54,097 bases of DNA from CAADGU01 sp964581605. GTDB taxonomy: Bacteria; Chloroflexota; Anaerolineae; Promineifilales; Promineifilaceae. The notes under the pieces were generated by a model. The model saw nothing but the letters and a program-made list of their open reading frames with translations, had not been told where the DNA came from and ran no database searches. Positions 23,069-30,915 of this stretch are shown piece after piece. Made by a program: the position numbers and the translations under genes. The stretch spans positions 1 through 54,097 of the forward strand of contig CAZOPF010000030.1 in assembly GCA_964581605.1 (NCBI GenBank). The letters are read 5' to 3'. Each line of letters opens with the position of its first letter. Positions within the stretch are counted from its first letter, which is position 1.

Positions 23069-25156
23069 TCACTCTTCTGTAATTGGTAAACGCACCGTAA
23101 ACGTCGTCCCTTTGCCTTCCTTACTATTCACGGTAATCGTGCCATTATAATTCTCGACCGTCTCCTTGACCATATACAGGCCCAAACCCGTGCCGGCAAT
23201 GCCTCGTTCAACGGCCGTTTGCGCCCGGAAAAAGCGCCCAAACAAATTCGGCATCGCCTGTTCCGGAATCCCAATCCCCTCATCCTGCACCTTCACCAGC
23301 ACCGACCCATTCTCATTCCACGCATCCACCCGCACCGTGCCCGACAACGTAAACTTAATCGCATTGTCCACCAGATTCTTAATAATCAGGTGATACGCAT
23401 CCTGGCTGCCCAAAACCGGCGGCAAATCCGGCTGAATCTTCTGCCGGAACGTCAACCCCTTCTCCGTCGCCCGGTCAGCCAACGGCGGCAAAATCTCCTC
23501 AAACAACGGATTCAGGCGAATCGGTTCCGCCCCCCGCTGAAACTCCCGCGCCTCCATCTTCGCCAACTCCAACATCTGCCGCACCATCTTTTGCAGCCGG
23601 TCACTCTCCCGCTCAATCACCCCCAGGAAACGATCCGCCTTCTCCTTCTGCTGCGCCTTCCCTTCCCGCAACAACCGCGCATACATCAAGATCGTCGCCA
23701 ACGGCGTCCGCAATTCATGGATAATGCCATGGAAAAAGTCATCCCGCATCCGCTCCACTTCCCGAATCTGGCGCAAATCACTAAACACAAAAATCACTTC
23801 GCTAATCGCCCCATCATCCCGGTAAATCGGCGCGCCACTCACCAACACCGGCACCGTCTGCCCATCACTCTGATACAAATTCGTTGCCAACTGCGGATAC
23901 TCATCCCCCTCTGCCAACACCTGCTGCATAAAACCAGGCAAATCACCCGCTGAAAAACGAATCATTTTATGCGCTGCACGGCCGAGCAAATTCCCCGCCT
24001 CCTGCCGCAGCAAACTCAATAGGGCATCATTTGCGTGCGTCACAAAACCATCCGCATTCACCGTCAACATACCCTCAGACATACTGGCAAAAATCGTTTC
24101 AATCCGCCTCTTCTCCGCCAGCACCTCCGTATGCAGCCCGGCATTCTCAATCGCCGCCGCCAGCGGCCCACCAATCGCCTGCAACAGCCGCAAGTCATTG
24201 TCAAGAAACTCCCCACCCACCTTGTTAATCGCCTGCAACACCCCAATCACCCGGTCTTCTACCTGCAACGGAATACAAATCATCGAATCCGTATGAAAAC
24301 CGGATTGCGTGTCAAAACGAGCAAAGAACCGATTATCCGCATACACATCATTAATAATCACCGGCTGGCGATGTTCGGCTACCCAACCGGCAATCCCCTG
24401 CCCCTTCTTGAGCCGCAACGGGGGCAAATCCTTAAACAGATCACCCAACAGCATATCCACAAAAATAATGTCACCTGTCGGCGCATCAATCAGCCCCACC
24501 GAAACAGAGCCAACATTGAGTGTGCGCTTCACCGACCCCATCAACTGCTTGTAAATGTTTTGCAGGCTGAGGGTGGAAGTGAGCGCAAAGCTAATATCAG
24601 AGACAACGGCAAACTCTACATCCTGCCGATGAACGGTATGCCGCAAATAGGCCCGATCCAGGAAGCTGGTGATAAACGTACCCAACGATGGCAAATTCTC
24701 CAGTGTGAGCGGGCAATCCGGGGGCGGGTCAATCAGGCACAAAATGCCGGGCGGGGAAAGTGGCTGATATTCACCGGGCGTGGGTAGAGGCAGCGCCAAA
24801 ATGTTCTCTCGTGGCAACTGCCAGAGCACACTATGCACCAGTTCGGCCGGGGGCCGGCTGAATTTGTCGGCGCGGATGGGCTGCGCTTCCTCAATGAGGG
24901 AGTAAAAACTGGCTTTGGCATTGTCCCATCGAATTTGTTCGACATTGCCATCTGGCCGGCACACCCACACATCAAAGTATTTTTTGAAGGGGTCGCTGAT
25001 GCCGACAACGGCCGTGACCTCACAAAACACCGCTACCTGGCTGCCCACCACCGCACACACGCCATGCGCGTCAAACACACTGGCAAGCTCGGCCGTTAAT
25101 GCCTGCCATAGGTGATATACATGCTTCATCGCCAGGGTTGGGACTTCGTTGATCAT
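23069..25156 (-). CDS. GAF-GAF-PAS sensor histidine kinase
   Basis: Orphan sensor kinase of 695 residues. Order: an N-terminal GAF-like region (about 20-180), a second GAF (about 200-345, GWVAEHRQPVIINDVYADNR), a PAS (about 355-465, IFASMSEGMLTVNADGFVTH), HisKA with phospho-acceptor His around 481 (IIHELRTPLATIL), and HATPase (NLVDNAIKF, DEGIGIP, GTGLGLYMVKE). There is no membrane segment, so it senses a cytoplasmic ligand or redox state. No response regulator lies beside it. The start at 25156 is uncertain: TATAAC lies nine bases before that ATG, no ribosome-binding site is seen, and an ATG at 25129 is possible. Confidence 0.83.
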   Translation of the reverse strand: MINEVPTLAMKHVYHLWQALTAELASVFDAHGVCAVVGSQVAVFCEVTAVVGISDPFKKYFDVWVCRPDGNVEQIRWDNAKASFYSLIEEAQPIRADKFSRPPAELVHSVLWQLPRENILALPLPTPGEYQPLSPPGILCLIDPPPDCPLTLENLPSLGTFITSFLDRAYLRHTVHRQDVEFAVVSDISFALTSTLSLQNIYKQLMGSVKRTLNVGSVSVGLIDAPTGDIIFVDMLLGDLFKDLPPLRLKKGQGIAGWVAEHRQPVIINDVYADNRFFARFDTQSGFHTDSMICIPLQVEDRVIGVLQAINKVGGEFLDNDLRLLQAIGGPLAAAIENAGLHTEVLAEKRRIETIFASMSEGMLTVNADGFVTHANDALLSLLRQEAGNLLGRAAHKMIRFSAGDLPGFMQQVLAEGDEYPQLATNLYQSDGQTVPVLVSGAPIYRDDGAISEVIFVFSDLRQIREVERMRDDFFHGIIHELRTPLATILMYARLLREGKAQQKEKADRFLGVIERESDRLQKMVRQMLELAKMEAREFQRGAEPIRLNPLFEEILPPLADRATEKGLTFRQKIQPDLPPVLGSQDAYHLIIKNLVDNAIKFTLSGTVRVDAWNENGSVLVKVQDEGIGIPEQAMPNLFGRFFRAQTAVERGIAGTGLGLYMVKETVENYNGTITVNSKEGKGTTFTVRLPITEE

Positions 25157-25318
25157 ACAGGGAAAGTTATAGCCATGCCGGGCACAGTTGGCAAGAGGAC
25201 AAGGGTACGTGGTACTGACCGTGAAACGTGCTGCGTGATGCCAGACCGGAGAAGGCCTCGCCACAGCAAGAGGCAAATGCTAAAATGAATCTGCATACAG
25301 CAACCCAGGAGAAGCGAT

Positions 25319-25525
25319 ATGATTAAGCTCAAAGAACTAAATGTGCAATACATCACCAACGAATCCGGCAAACGAAGCAGCGTCATTTTATCTATTGAGG
25401 ATTTTGAAGCCTTGTTGGAAGATTTAGAGGACATGGCTTTAGTCGTTGAGCGCCAGCATGAACCAACCATTTCTCATGCAGCTTTCAAAGAAGAACTAAA
25501 AAAAGATGGACTCCTATCAGATTGA
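25319..25525 (+). CDS. Antitoxin, Phd/YefM-like
   Basis: A 68-residue protein. YITNESGKRSSVILSIEDFEALLEDLED fits the Phd/YefM/RelB pattern of a DNA-binding N-terminus and acidic helix. The C-terminal part (ISHAAFKEELKKDGLLSD) would wrap the toxin. AGGAGA lies six bases before ATG. It overlaps the toxin gene by 20 bases, the usual antitoxin-first order. It would neutralise the toxin and repress the operon. Confidence 0.75.
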   Translation: MIKLKELNVQYITNESGKRSSVILSIEDFEALLEDLEDMALVVERQHEPTISHAAFKEELKKDGLLSD

Positions 25526-25769
25526 GTGGAAGCGTTCCGCTCAAAAGGAGTTAAGGAAATTGCCGGCGGAAATGATTCAACAAATCATCGAGGCCGTTAA
25601 TGCCTTGAGTGAAAACCCATTTCCTCCTGGCTGCCGTAAGTTGGCCGGTTCAGAGCAAACCTGGCGCATGCGCATTGGTAATTATCGGATCATTTACAAC
25701 GTATTTTCCTCTAGTCTGGTCATTGAAATCGTTCGCATCGCTCATCGAAAAGACGCTTATCGAAATTAA
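25506..25769 (+). CDS. RelE/ParE-family toxin
   Basis: An 87-residue toxin of the RelE/ParE superfamily: YQIEWKRSAQKELRKLP, NPFPPGCRKLAG, WRMRIGNYRIIYNV and IVRIAHRKDAYRN. The conserved RxGxYRixY and HRkdaY endings fit RelE mRNA interferases. Catalytic-type residues Arg, Tyr and His are kept, so it is probably active. It is translationally coupled to the antitoxin. The module stands next to enolase with no mobile-element marks. Confidence 0.82.
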   Translation: MDSYQIEWKRSAQKELRKLPAEMIQQIIEAVNALSENPFPPGCRKLAGSEQTWRMRIGNYRIIYNVFSSSLVIEIVRIAHRKDAYRN

Positions 25770-25845
25770 CGTTCCCCATCGCCTCACCTATCACGAATCA
25801 CGAAATACGTCCAGTTAAATTCATGCCTTTTGTCAGCGATTTTGG

Positions 25846-25874
25846 TTGCCGGGCAGGGGGGGGTTCTGTATAGT
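25846..25874 (+). promoter_or_regulatory. Sigma70-type promoter of enolase
   Basis: TTGCCG (25846-25851), a 17-base spacer with a G-run, and TATAGT (25869-25874). The predicted transcript start falls at about 25881, the first base or so of a strong hairpin. Confidence 0.55.
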
Positions 25875-25879
25875 TGCAG

Positions 25880-25939
25880 GTGGCTGATTGCTGGTGGTTG
25901 GCTGCCTGTACCAGCCACTAACCACCAGCAATCAGCCAC
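25880..25939 (+). promoter_or_regulatory. 20-bp-stem hairpin in the enolase leader
   Basis: Bases 25880-25899 pair perfectly with 25920-25939 around a 20-base loop. If the promoter at 25846-25874 is right, this is the 5' end of the enolase mRNA, where such a stem would protect against decay. The ribosome-binding site AAGGAG lies just after it. Confidence 0.65.
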
Positions 25940-25960
25940 TATAAAAAGGAGTGATAGATA

Positions 25961-27244
25961 ATGAGTTACATAGAATCAATTTACGCAAGGGAAGTGTTGG
26001 ATTCACGTGGCAATCCGACAGTGGAAGTGGAGGTGGAATTGTTTGATGGGGGCTACGGCCGGGCCATTGTTCCCTCTGGCGCATCCACCGGCGTGCATGA
26101 GGCATGGGAAAAACGAGACGGCGACAAGGGGCGGTATATGGGTAAGGGGGTGTTGGGGGCGGTTACGGCCGTGAATGAAACCATCGCCGAAGAACTCGTT
26201 GGCTGGGATGCCACCGATCAGGTGGGCATTGACCAGGCCATGCTGGAATTGGACGGCACGGAAAACAAGAGCAACCTGGGGGCCAATGCCATTCTGGGTG
26301 TGTCCTTAGCTGTGTCTTATGCCGCCGCCGACAGCCTCGGTTTACCCCTTTATCGCTATCTGGGCGGCGTTTCCGCCCGCACCCTGCCTGTGCCCATGAT
26401 GAACATTATGAACGGCGGCAAACATGCGGCCGGGGCCACCGATTTGCAAGAGTTTATGATCATGCCCGTCGGTGCGGAATCATTCCGGGAGGGGCTGCGC
26501 TGGGGCGCAGAAATTTACCACAACCTGAAAAAGGTGCTGGACAGCAAAGGCCAGCGCACCCTGGTCGGTGATGAAGGCGGTTTTGCGCCCCAGGTAAAAG
26601 CCAACAGCGAAGCATTCGACCTGATCCTGGAAGCGATTGAAAAGGCGGGTTACAAACCGGGCGAGCAAATCATGTTGGCCATGGATCCCGCTGCGTCTGA
26701 GTTCTACGAAGATGGTAAATACCACCTGAAAACAGAAGGCAAAGTCTTAACCGGTCCGGAGATGGTTGATCTGTTAGTAACCTGGGCCAACAAATATCCC
26801 ATCATTTCCATTGAAGATGGTCTACATGAGGATGATTGGGACAGTTGGGCTTTGTTAACCGAAAAGTTGGGGGGCCGCGTCCAGATTGTGGGAGATGACC
26901 TGCTGGTGACGAATATGAAACGTATTCAGATGGGTTTTGAGCGCAAAGCAGCCAACAGCCTGCTCTGCAAGGTGAATCAGATTGGCACGTTGACGGAATC
27001 TATTGCGGCCGTAGATATGGTGCATCGGCATGGGTGGACGGCCGTTGTCAGCCATCGCAGCGGCGAAACCGAAGATGCCACCATTGCCGACCTGGTCGTG
27101 GCCCTCAACGCCGGGCAAATTAAAACCGGCGCACCCGCCCGCAGTGACCGCGTAGCGAAGTACAACCAACTTCTGCGCATCGAAGATGACCTGGGTGACA
27201 GTGCCTATTATCCGGGCATGAAGGCGTTTACCAACCTGAGGTAG
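25961..27244 (+). CDS. eno: Enolase (phosphopyruvate hydratase)
   Basis: Glycolytic enzyme converting 2-phosphoglycerate to phosphoenolpyruvate; cytoplasmic, Mg-dependent. 427 residues, the usual length. It opens IESIYAREVLDSRGNPTVEVEV. The active site includes the SGASTG loop, the catalytic Glu in GDEGGFAP, metal ligands in MDPAASEF, SIEDGLHEDDW and GDDLLVTN, the Lys in LLCKVNQIGT, and the signature SHRSGETED. AAAAGGAG precedes the ATG. The TAG stop lies in a hairpin element that may terminate transcription. Confidence 0.97.
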   Translation: MSYIESIYAREVLDSRGNPTVEVEVELFDGGYGRAIVPSGASTGVHEAWEKRDGDKGRYMGKGVLGAVTAVNETIAEELVGWDATDQVGIDQAMLELDGTENKSNLGANAILGVSLAVSYAAADSLGLPLYRYLGGVSARTLPVPMMNIMNGGKHAAGATDLQEFMIMPVGAESFREGLRWGAEIYHNLKKVLDSKGQRTLVGDEGGFAPQVKANSEAFDLILEAIEKAGYKPGEQIMLAMDPAASEFYEDGKYHLKTEGKVLTGPEMVDLLVTWANKYPIISIEDGLHEDDWDSWALLTEKLGGRVQIVGDDLLVTNMKRIQMGFERKAANSLLCKVNQIGTLTESIAAVDMVHRHGWTAVVSHRSGETEDATIADLVVALNAGQIKTGAPARSDRVAKYNQLLRIEDDLGDSAYYPGMKAFTNLR

Positions 27245-27312
27245 CAAGTTGCATGTTGCAAGTTGCAGGTATTCACTTGCCACATGCCACCTGCGACTTG
27301 CAACTTGCTACC
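27241..27312. terminator. Tandem-word hairpin over the enolase stop
   Basis: Tandem 7-base words (gttgcat, gttgcaa, gttgcag) form a left arm whose 12 outer bases (27241-27252) pair perfectly with 27300-27311. An inner 11 bp (27260-27270 with 27289-27299) pair with one mismatch. It contains the TAG of eno. Likely a terminator or mRNA end. Confidence 0.55.
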
Positions 27313-27386
27313 CCCTACTAACACAAATCTAACCCAACGCGGCTACACTACCGGCTCATTTAACGGCCGTGAAAAAGGAACTCACC

Positions 27387-28007
27387 ATGTACAAATATGA
27401 CGAAGACGACGAACCCCAGGAACCGGCAGAAAAGCCACAAGAAAACAACGATCAACCGGAAAAACCGGCCAGCCCCTTTGACCGGCTGATGAAAACCCGC
27501 ACCATCACCATTTTTGGCGAGATCAACATGAAAAAGGCACAAGACGTGACGCAACAGCTTCTCTTGCTGGCGGCCGACTCCGATGAGCCAATCAAGGTTT
27601 TCATCAACTCCCCCGGTGGGCATGTGGAGTCCGGCGACACCATCTTTGACATGATCCGCTTTATCAAACCAAAGGTGAAGGTCATTGGCACGGGTTGGGT
27701 AGCCAGCGCCGGCGCGTTGATTTTTGCAGCGGCCGACAAAGAAGATCGCTACAGCCTGCCCAACACCCGCTTTTTGCTACACCAACCGGCCGGTGGGGCC
27801 ATGGGGCAGGCATCAGACATTGCCATTGAAGCCACGGAAATCATCAAGATGCGTCGCCGCCTGAACCAGATTTTTGCCGACCAGACCGGCCAGCCATTGG
27901 CCAAAGTGGAAAAGGACACCGACCGCAACTTTTGGATGTCTGCCAAAGAAGCGCAAGAGTATGGGTTGGTGGGCAAAATTGTGCAATCAGCGAGTGAGAT
28001 TGAGTAG
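27387..28007 (+). CDS. clpP: ClpP-like serine protease subunit
   Basis: Proteolytic subunit of a Clp-type protease, 206 residues. Residues 1-34 form a strongly acidic Pro/Glu extension. The fold then shows FINSPGGHVESGDTIFD, the nucleophile Ser107 in GWVASAGA, His132 in LLHQPAGG, and Asp in DTDRNFWMSA. Canonical ClpP reads GQAASMGA, so this is a variant subgroup, perhaps a second paralogue. ATG 27387 is preferred over GTG 27369 because AAGGA lies seven bases before it. No clpX or clpA is adjacent. Confidence 0.85.
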   Translation: MYKYDEDDEPQEPAEKPQENNDQPEKPASPFDRLMKTRTITIFGEINMKKAQDVTQQLLLLAADSDEPIKVFINSPGGHVESGDTIFDMIRFIKPKVKVIGTGWVASAGALIFAAADKEDRYSLPNTRFLLHQPAGGAMGQASDIAIEATEIIKMRRRLNQIFADQTGQPLAKVEKDTDRNFWMSAKEAQEYGLVGKIVQSASEIE

Positions 28008-28058
28008 AACTCATAAAGACAGCCGACTTCTTTGAGAAATCGGATGTCTGAGGATTTG

Positions 28059-28089
28059 AAAAAGGACGGGTTGATGACCCGTCCTTTTT
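28059..28089. terminator. Intrinsic terminator after clpP
   Basis: GGACGGGT (28064-28071) pairs with ACCCGTCC (28077-28084), flanked by A5 and T5, so it can act on both strands. On the minus strand it coincides with the stop codon of the 37-residue membrane protein gene. Confidence 0.85.
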
Positions 28090-28201
28090 ATTTGCTCTTC
28101 ATACGGGCAATGGCATTCACCATCATCACAAACGCGGTAATCATGCCCAACATGAAGGCAATAACGGTAATGGTGACCAGGGCGGTGAGCGAAATAACCA
28201 T
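28088..28201 (-). CDS. Small single-span membrane protein downstream of VWA gene
   Basis: A 37-residue reading frame: MVISLTALVTITVIAFMLGM..., one membrane helix of about 25 residues and a basic end (RMKSK). GAGAGG lies six bases before ATG. It starts 14 bases after the VWA stop and ends in the bidirectional terminator at 28059-28089, so it looks like the last gene of a two-gene unit. No family is recognised. A short coding sequence is supported by the ribosome-binding site, hydrophobicity pattern and tight context only. Confidence 0.55.
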   Translation of the reverse strand: MVISLTALVTITVIAFMLGMITAFVMMVNAIARMKSK

Positions 28202-28215
28202 GACGAACCTCTCAA

Positions 28216-29019
28216 TTACGGAGCAAACATCCCCACTGGCATGGCCCCCATCTGGCTGACCTGGATGGTGGACATGGAGGCCATGTGGAAGATGCGGCGC
28301 AGTCCGGCGGGGTCGAGACCGGCGTCCAGGCCAATGGGGAAACCAATCGAAGCAGCCAGTTGTTGGGCAGGGCCTTGGGTGTTCATGCCGCTGAAGCCGA
28401 TGGGTTTTTGCAGGCCAAATCCAACCAGGGCCAGGGTATATACCTCTTGCCGCAGCAGGTCAGCGGCCGCACGTTGCACATCCTGGGCACGTTGTTTGGA
28501 AGCGTTGTCCTGGCCGTCGGTGTACACGATGACCACACCGCGCACCATCACACCACTGGCGCGTAGTTGTTGGGCATAGAGCACCAGGTTGGTCAGCCCG
28601 GTGGCAACGGCGTCGTAGAGGGCGGTGCTGCCACCGGGATCGTATTCTTTGTGCGTCAGACGCGGCGCATCAGCCAGGGGGATGTAACCGTGTAATGTCT
28701 TTACCCGGTCTTCAAAAACAATCGTACTGACCAGAACATCATCAGCGACGGGAGAATTGCGCATCGCCGCCAGGTAATCGTCGTTGTAGGCACGGATGAG
28801 GTCTTGGGCATGGGAGGCCATAGAGCCGCTCATGTCCAGGATGTTCATGGCCAGGGTGACGTCGTTGGTGGTCAGTTGGTCGAGGGGGGTGTGTACGGCC
28901 GTAGCCACCGCCGCGCCATTCAAATTGGCAATGACTAAATCGAGCGTATCGGCCGTCAAGCCATCATCCTGAGCGGATTGAAACAGATCATCCAGATTGC
29001 CCAGTCCATTGTTTGTCAT
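28216..29019 (-). CDS. Von Willebrand factor A domain protein
   Basis: A 267-residue cytoplasmic protein. The VWA core begins about residue 50 with the metal-ion-dependent adhesion site DMSGSMASH. Thr and Asp ligands come later, in GGSTALYDA and YTDGQDNASK. It lacks a signal peptide and membrane helix. Tellurium/TerY-like and MoxR-associated VWA proteins have similar cores, but no MoxR ATPase or ter gene is near. ATG 29019 follows GGAG eight bases upstream. It is coupled to the 37-residue membrane protein, which might tether it to the membrane. Confidence 0.78.
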   Translation of the reverse strand: MTNNGLGNLDDLFQSAQDDGLTADTLDLVIANLNGAAVATAVHTPLDQLTTNDVTLAMNILDMSGSMASHAQDLIRAYNDDYLAAMRNSPVADDVLVSTIVFEDRVKTLHGYIPLADAPRLTHKEYDPGGSTALYDAVATGLTNLVLYAQQLRASGVMVRGVVIVYTDGQDNASKQRAQDVQRAAADLLRQEVYTLALVGFGLQKPIGFSGMNTQGPAQQLAASIGFPIGLDAGLDPAGLRRIFHMASMSTIQVSQMGAMPVGMFAP

Positions 29020-29042
29020 CTCATAATCTCCATTCTCAAGAA

Positions 29043-29115
29043 GTGAGCAGTTAGCAGTAAGCGGTGAGCAGTTTTCTTCGCAACGACTGCTCACTGTTCA
29101 CTGCTCACTGTTTAC
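29043..29115. repeat. gtgagca-word hairpin element
   Basis: Tandem 7-base words gtgagca, gttagca, gtaagcg, gtgagca on the left and actgctc/actgttc words on the right form a long imperfect stem. It starts at the TAG of the isochorismatase-like gene and fills the gap before the VWA gene. Confidence 0.75.
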
Positions 29116-30044
29116 TAAAAAGGTAGTGCATCCGTGCTGTTGATAAAATTCACGCCCTGCTTTTCAAACTCCGCAAAACGCGCCAGTGCGATACCATGAA
29201 AATCTACATCTGGATGGATGACCGGTGAGGTACAGTCACGCAGGAAGTAGATTTTTTGTAGTGCGTCCGGGCGAGTGGCAAAATCTTCCACCAGGTCTTC
29301 CACCGTCTCCAGCACGCAGTGACTTTCCGCCTCCCCGGCAATAACAACCACATCCGCCTCAGCCAACGTATCCAGGAAGGTCTTGTTCTTACCACCCATG
29401 GGATGGTTGGGTACAGGCACTTCGGGTTGGATGATGGAGTAGTGTTCGGTCAGGGGGATAGTGCCTTTGGTGAGCCAGGTAGGTTGGGTTTTACGCGCCA
29501 GACTGTGCCACAAGATGGCTGAAAACAGTTCCGGGTCGAGCGCATTGCCCATGCTGCCAATCATCACATGATACGGCCAGATGGTGAGCGTCTTTTTGGC
29601 TTGCTCCTCTAGCTGGCGCACGTAATTGGTGGACTGTACGGGGGCGACCAACGGCCGCCACTTCCCGGCTTTGATGTCTGCATAGGTGATGAGTGTAAAC
29701 GGCGCGGGATGATTGCCGCTTTCATCCGCCCACCACGCCGGGTGGAAAATCTGGTGTGGCAGGTGCGAATCGAGCGAACAGGTGATGTTGGTGATGCGGG
29801 CGGCATTGTTGTAAATAAACTCAATGGTACGTTGAATATCGCCCACCGAGCCGGGCACAAAAAGGCTGCCGTTGGGGTGGCAAAAATCCACCTGCATGTC
29901 AATGATGACCAGATGAATGTTTTGTTTGTCCTCGGTGGCTGGTGGCAGGTGCGCCGCCGCCGCTTCGGCGGCAATGGCCGCATAATCGGGGTAATACAGC
30001 GTACCAATACGCGGTGGCTGATAAAATGTTGGGAATTGGTTCAT
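29115..30044 (-). CDS. Isochorismatase/nicotinamidase-like cysteine hydrolase
   Basis: A 309-residue member of the cysteine hydrolase family (nicotinamidase, isochorismatase). The catalytic Asp49 is in IIDMQVDFCHPNGSLFVPG, a Lys in WLTKGTIP, and the nucleophile Cys in GEAESHCVLETVEDL; metal-ligand-like residues occur in SLDSHLPHQIFHP. It is longer than PncA (about 200) through an N-terminal arm and an internal insertion. The substrate is unknown; nicotinamide or another amide is likely. A sigma70-type promoter lies 51 bases upstream. Confidence 0.78.
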   Translation of the reverse strand: MNQFPTFYQPPRIGTLYYPDYAAIAAEAAAAHLPPATEDKQNIHLVIIDMQVDFCHPNGSLFVPGSVGDIQRTIEFIYNNAARITNITCSLDSHLPHQIFHPAWWADESGNHPAPFTLITYADIKAGKWRPLVAPVQSTNYVRQLEEQAKKTLTIWPYHVMIGSMGNALDPELFSAILWHSLARKTQPTWLTKGTIPLTEHYSIIQPEVPVPNHPMGGKNKTFLDTLAEADVVVIAGEAESHCVLETVEDLVEDFATRPDALQKIYFLRDCTSPVIHPDVDFHGIALARFAEFEKQGVNFINSTDALPF

Positions 30045-30094
30045 ATGTCGTGCCCTCTTTTGGTGTCAAAAATACACTAAATCAAATTGCGGGC

Positions 30095-30123
30095 AGTATA
30101 GTGTAGTTCTGACACTTTGTCAA
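30095..30123 (-). promoter_or_regulatory. Sigma70-type promoter of the isochorismatase-like gene
   Basis: On the minus strand a perfect TTGACA (30118-30123), a 17-base spacer and TATACT (30095-30100). It lies between the terminator of the SH3 gene and the ATG at 30044, so the hydrolase is transcribed on its own. Confidence 0.8.
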
Positions 30124-30127
30124 GGGG

Positions 30128-30153
30128 CAAAAAAAGGAGCGTTCCCGCTCCTT
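30128..30153 (-). terminator. Intrinsic terminator of the SH3 gene
   Basis: On the minus strand AAGGAGCG pairs with CGCTCCTT around a four-base loop and runs into a T-tract. It lies seven bases after the SH3 gene stop and just before the next promoter. Confidence 0.85.
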
Positions 30154-30159
30154 GCACTG

Positions 30160-30819
30160 TTACTCGCTAAAAGTAATAAAGGGGACGGCCACCCACCCCA
30201 CTAACCCCTCGGCCGTTTGCACCTGCTGCCAGGCCAGATTTTCGCCGGTAGCCGTTTCTGGCAATACCGTAAGAATTGTGCCATCCAGCAGCCACTCCAA
30301 CTGTTCAGCAGAAGTGTTTGGTTCTGCACGCAGCCAGACACCCACGCCGCTGCTGACGGTGGCCGTGCGTGGGGCAGCCGTAGGGGTATCTGTAGGCAAA
30401 GTTGTCGGCGGCACGGCCGTGATGGTCATGGTAGGGGTGGGTGTGCTCGTAGGCGCTGTTGTGGCCGTTGGCGAAATAGCCGGCGAGGTGGCAACAGGTT
30501 GGGTGGGAATGGAAGGGGGCGATGTTGCAGGGGTGGTAACGGCCGTTGTCGGCGTTGGTGTGGGGGTAACAGTTGGCGCAGTTGTAGATGGCTGGGGAGT
30601 AAAGCCATAAACACCTAACAGGATCAGGGCCACAATAAACGAAAAAACCGAGCGAATCAGGTCTACCTGTTTATCGTGATGGGCATGTTGCCGGGCGACG
30701 TTGTAAGAGGCGCGGGTTTCCGCCGACTGGTTGAAAAACGCCTGAATGAGAAAATAGATACCAGCGATAGCCGCCACACCGGCCAAAATGGGAATAAGTA
30801 AGTTCAGCACGGCCGTCAC
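30160..30819 (-). CDS. Membrane-anchored SH3-like domain protein
   Basis: A 219-residue protein. A first membrane helix (about 5-27), a short basic cytoplasmic loop (RQHAHHDKQVD) and a second helix (about 55-73) are followed by an extracytoplasmic Pro/Thr linker of about 75 residues, then a bacterial SH3-like domain (VWLRAEPNTSAEQLEWLLDG, GLVGWVAVPF). Such domains bind cell-wall or peptide ligands. The start is GTG 30819 behind GAGGA; the TTGCCA/TAAAGT promoter lies upstream and a terminator downstream, so it is monocistronic. Confidence 0.72.
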   Translation of the reverse strand: MTAVLNLLIPILAGVAAIAGIYFLIQAFFNQSAETRASYNVARQHAHHDKQVDLIRSVFSFIVALILLGVYGFTPQPSTTAPTVTPTPTPTTAVTTPATSPPSIPTQPVATSPAISPTATTAPTSTPTPTMTITAVPPTTLPTDTPTAAPRTATVSSGVGVWLRAEPNTSAEQLEWLLDGTILTVLPETATGENLAWQQVQTAEGLVGWVAVPFITFSE

Positions 30820-30848
30820 ATCATCTCCTCCAGATCAAATGCACCCCT

Positions 30849-30877
30849 ACTTTATGCAAGACCCTGTACTTTGGCAA
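30849..30877 (-). promoter_or_regulatory. Promoter candidate of the SH3 gene
   Basis: Minus strand: TTGCCA (30872-30877), 17-base spacer, TAAAGT (30849-30854). The start codon lies about 25 bases downstream of the expected transcript start. Confidence 0.5.
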
Positions 30878-30915
30878 GTCAGAACCCAAAAAGTAGTACC
30901 GCCACCGATGGCTGT

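Noticed and set aside
28032..28259. A 75-codon plus-strand frame after clpP
   Set aside because: It runs through the clpP terminator and opposite the small membrane-protein gene and the VWA gene end; no ribosome-binding site or family.
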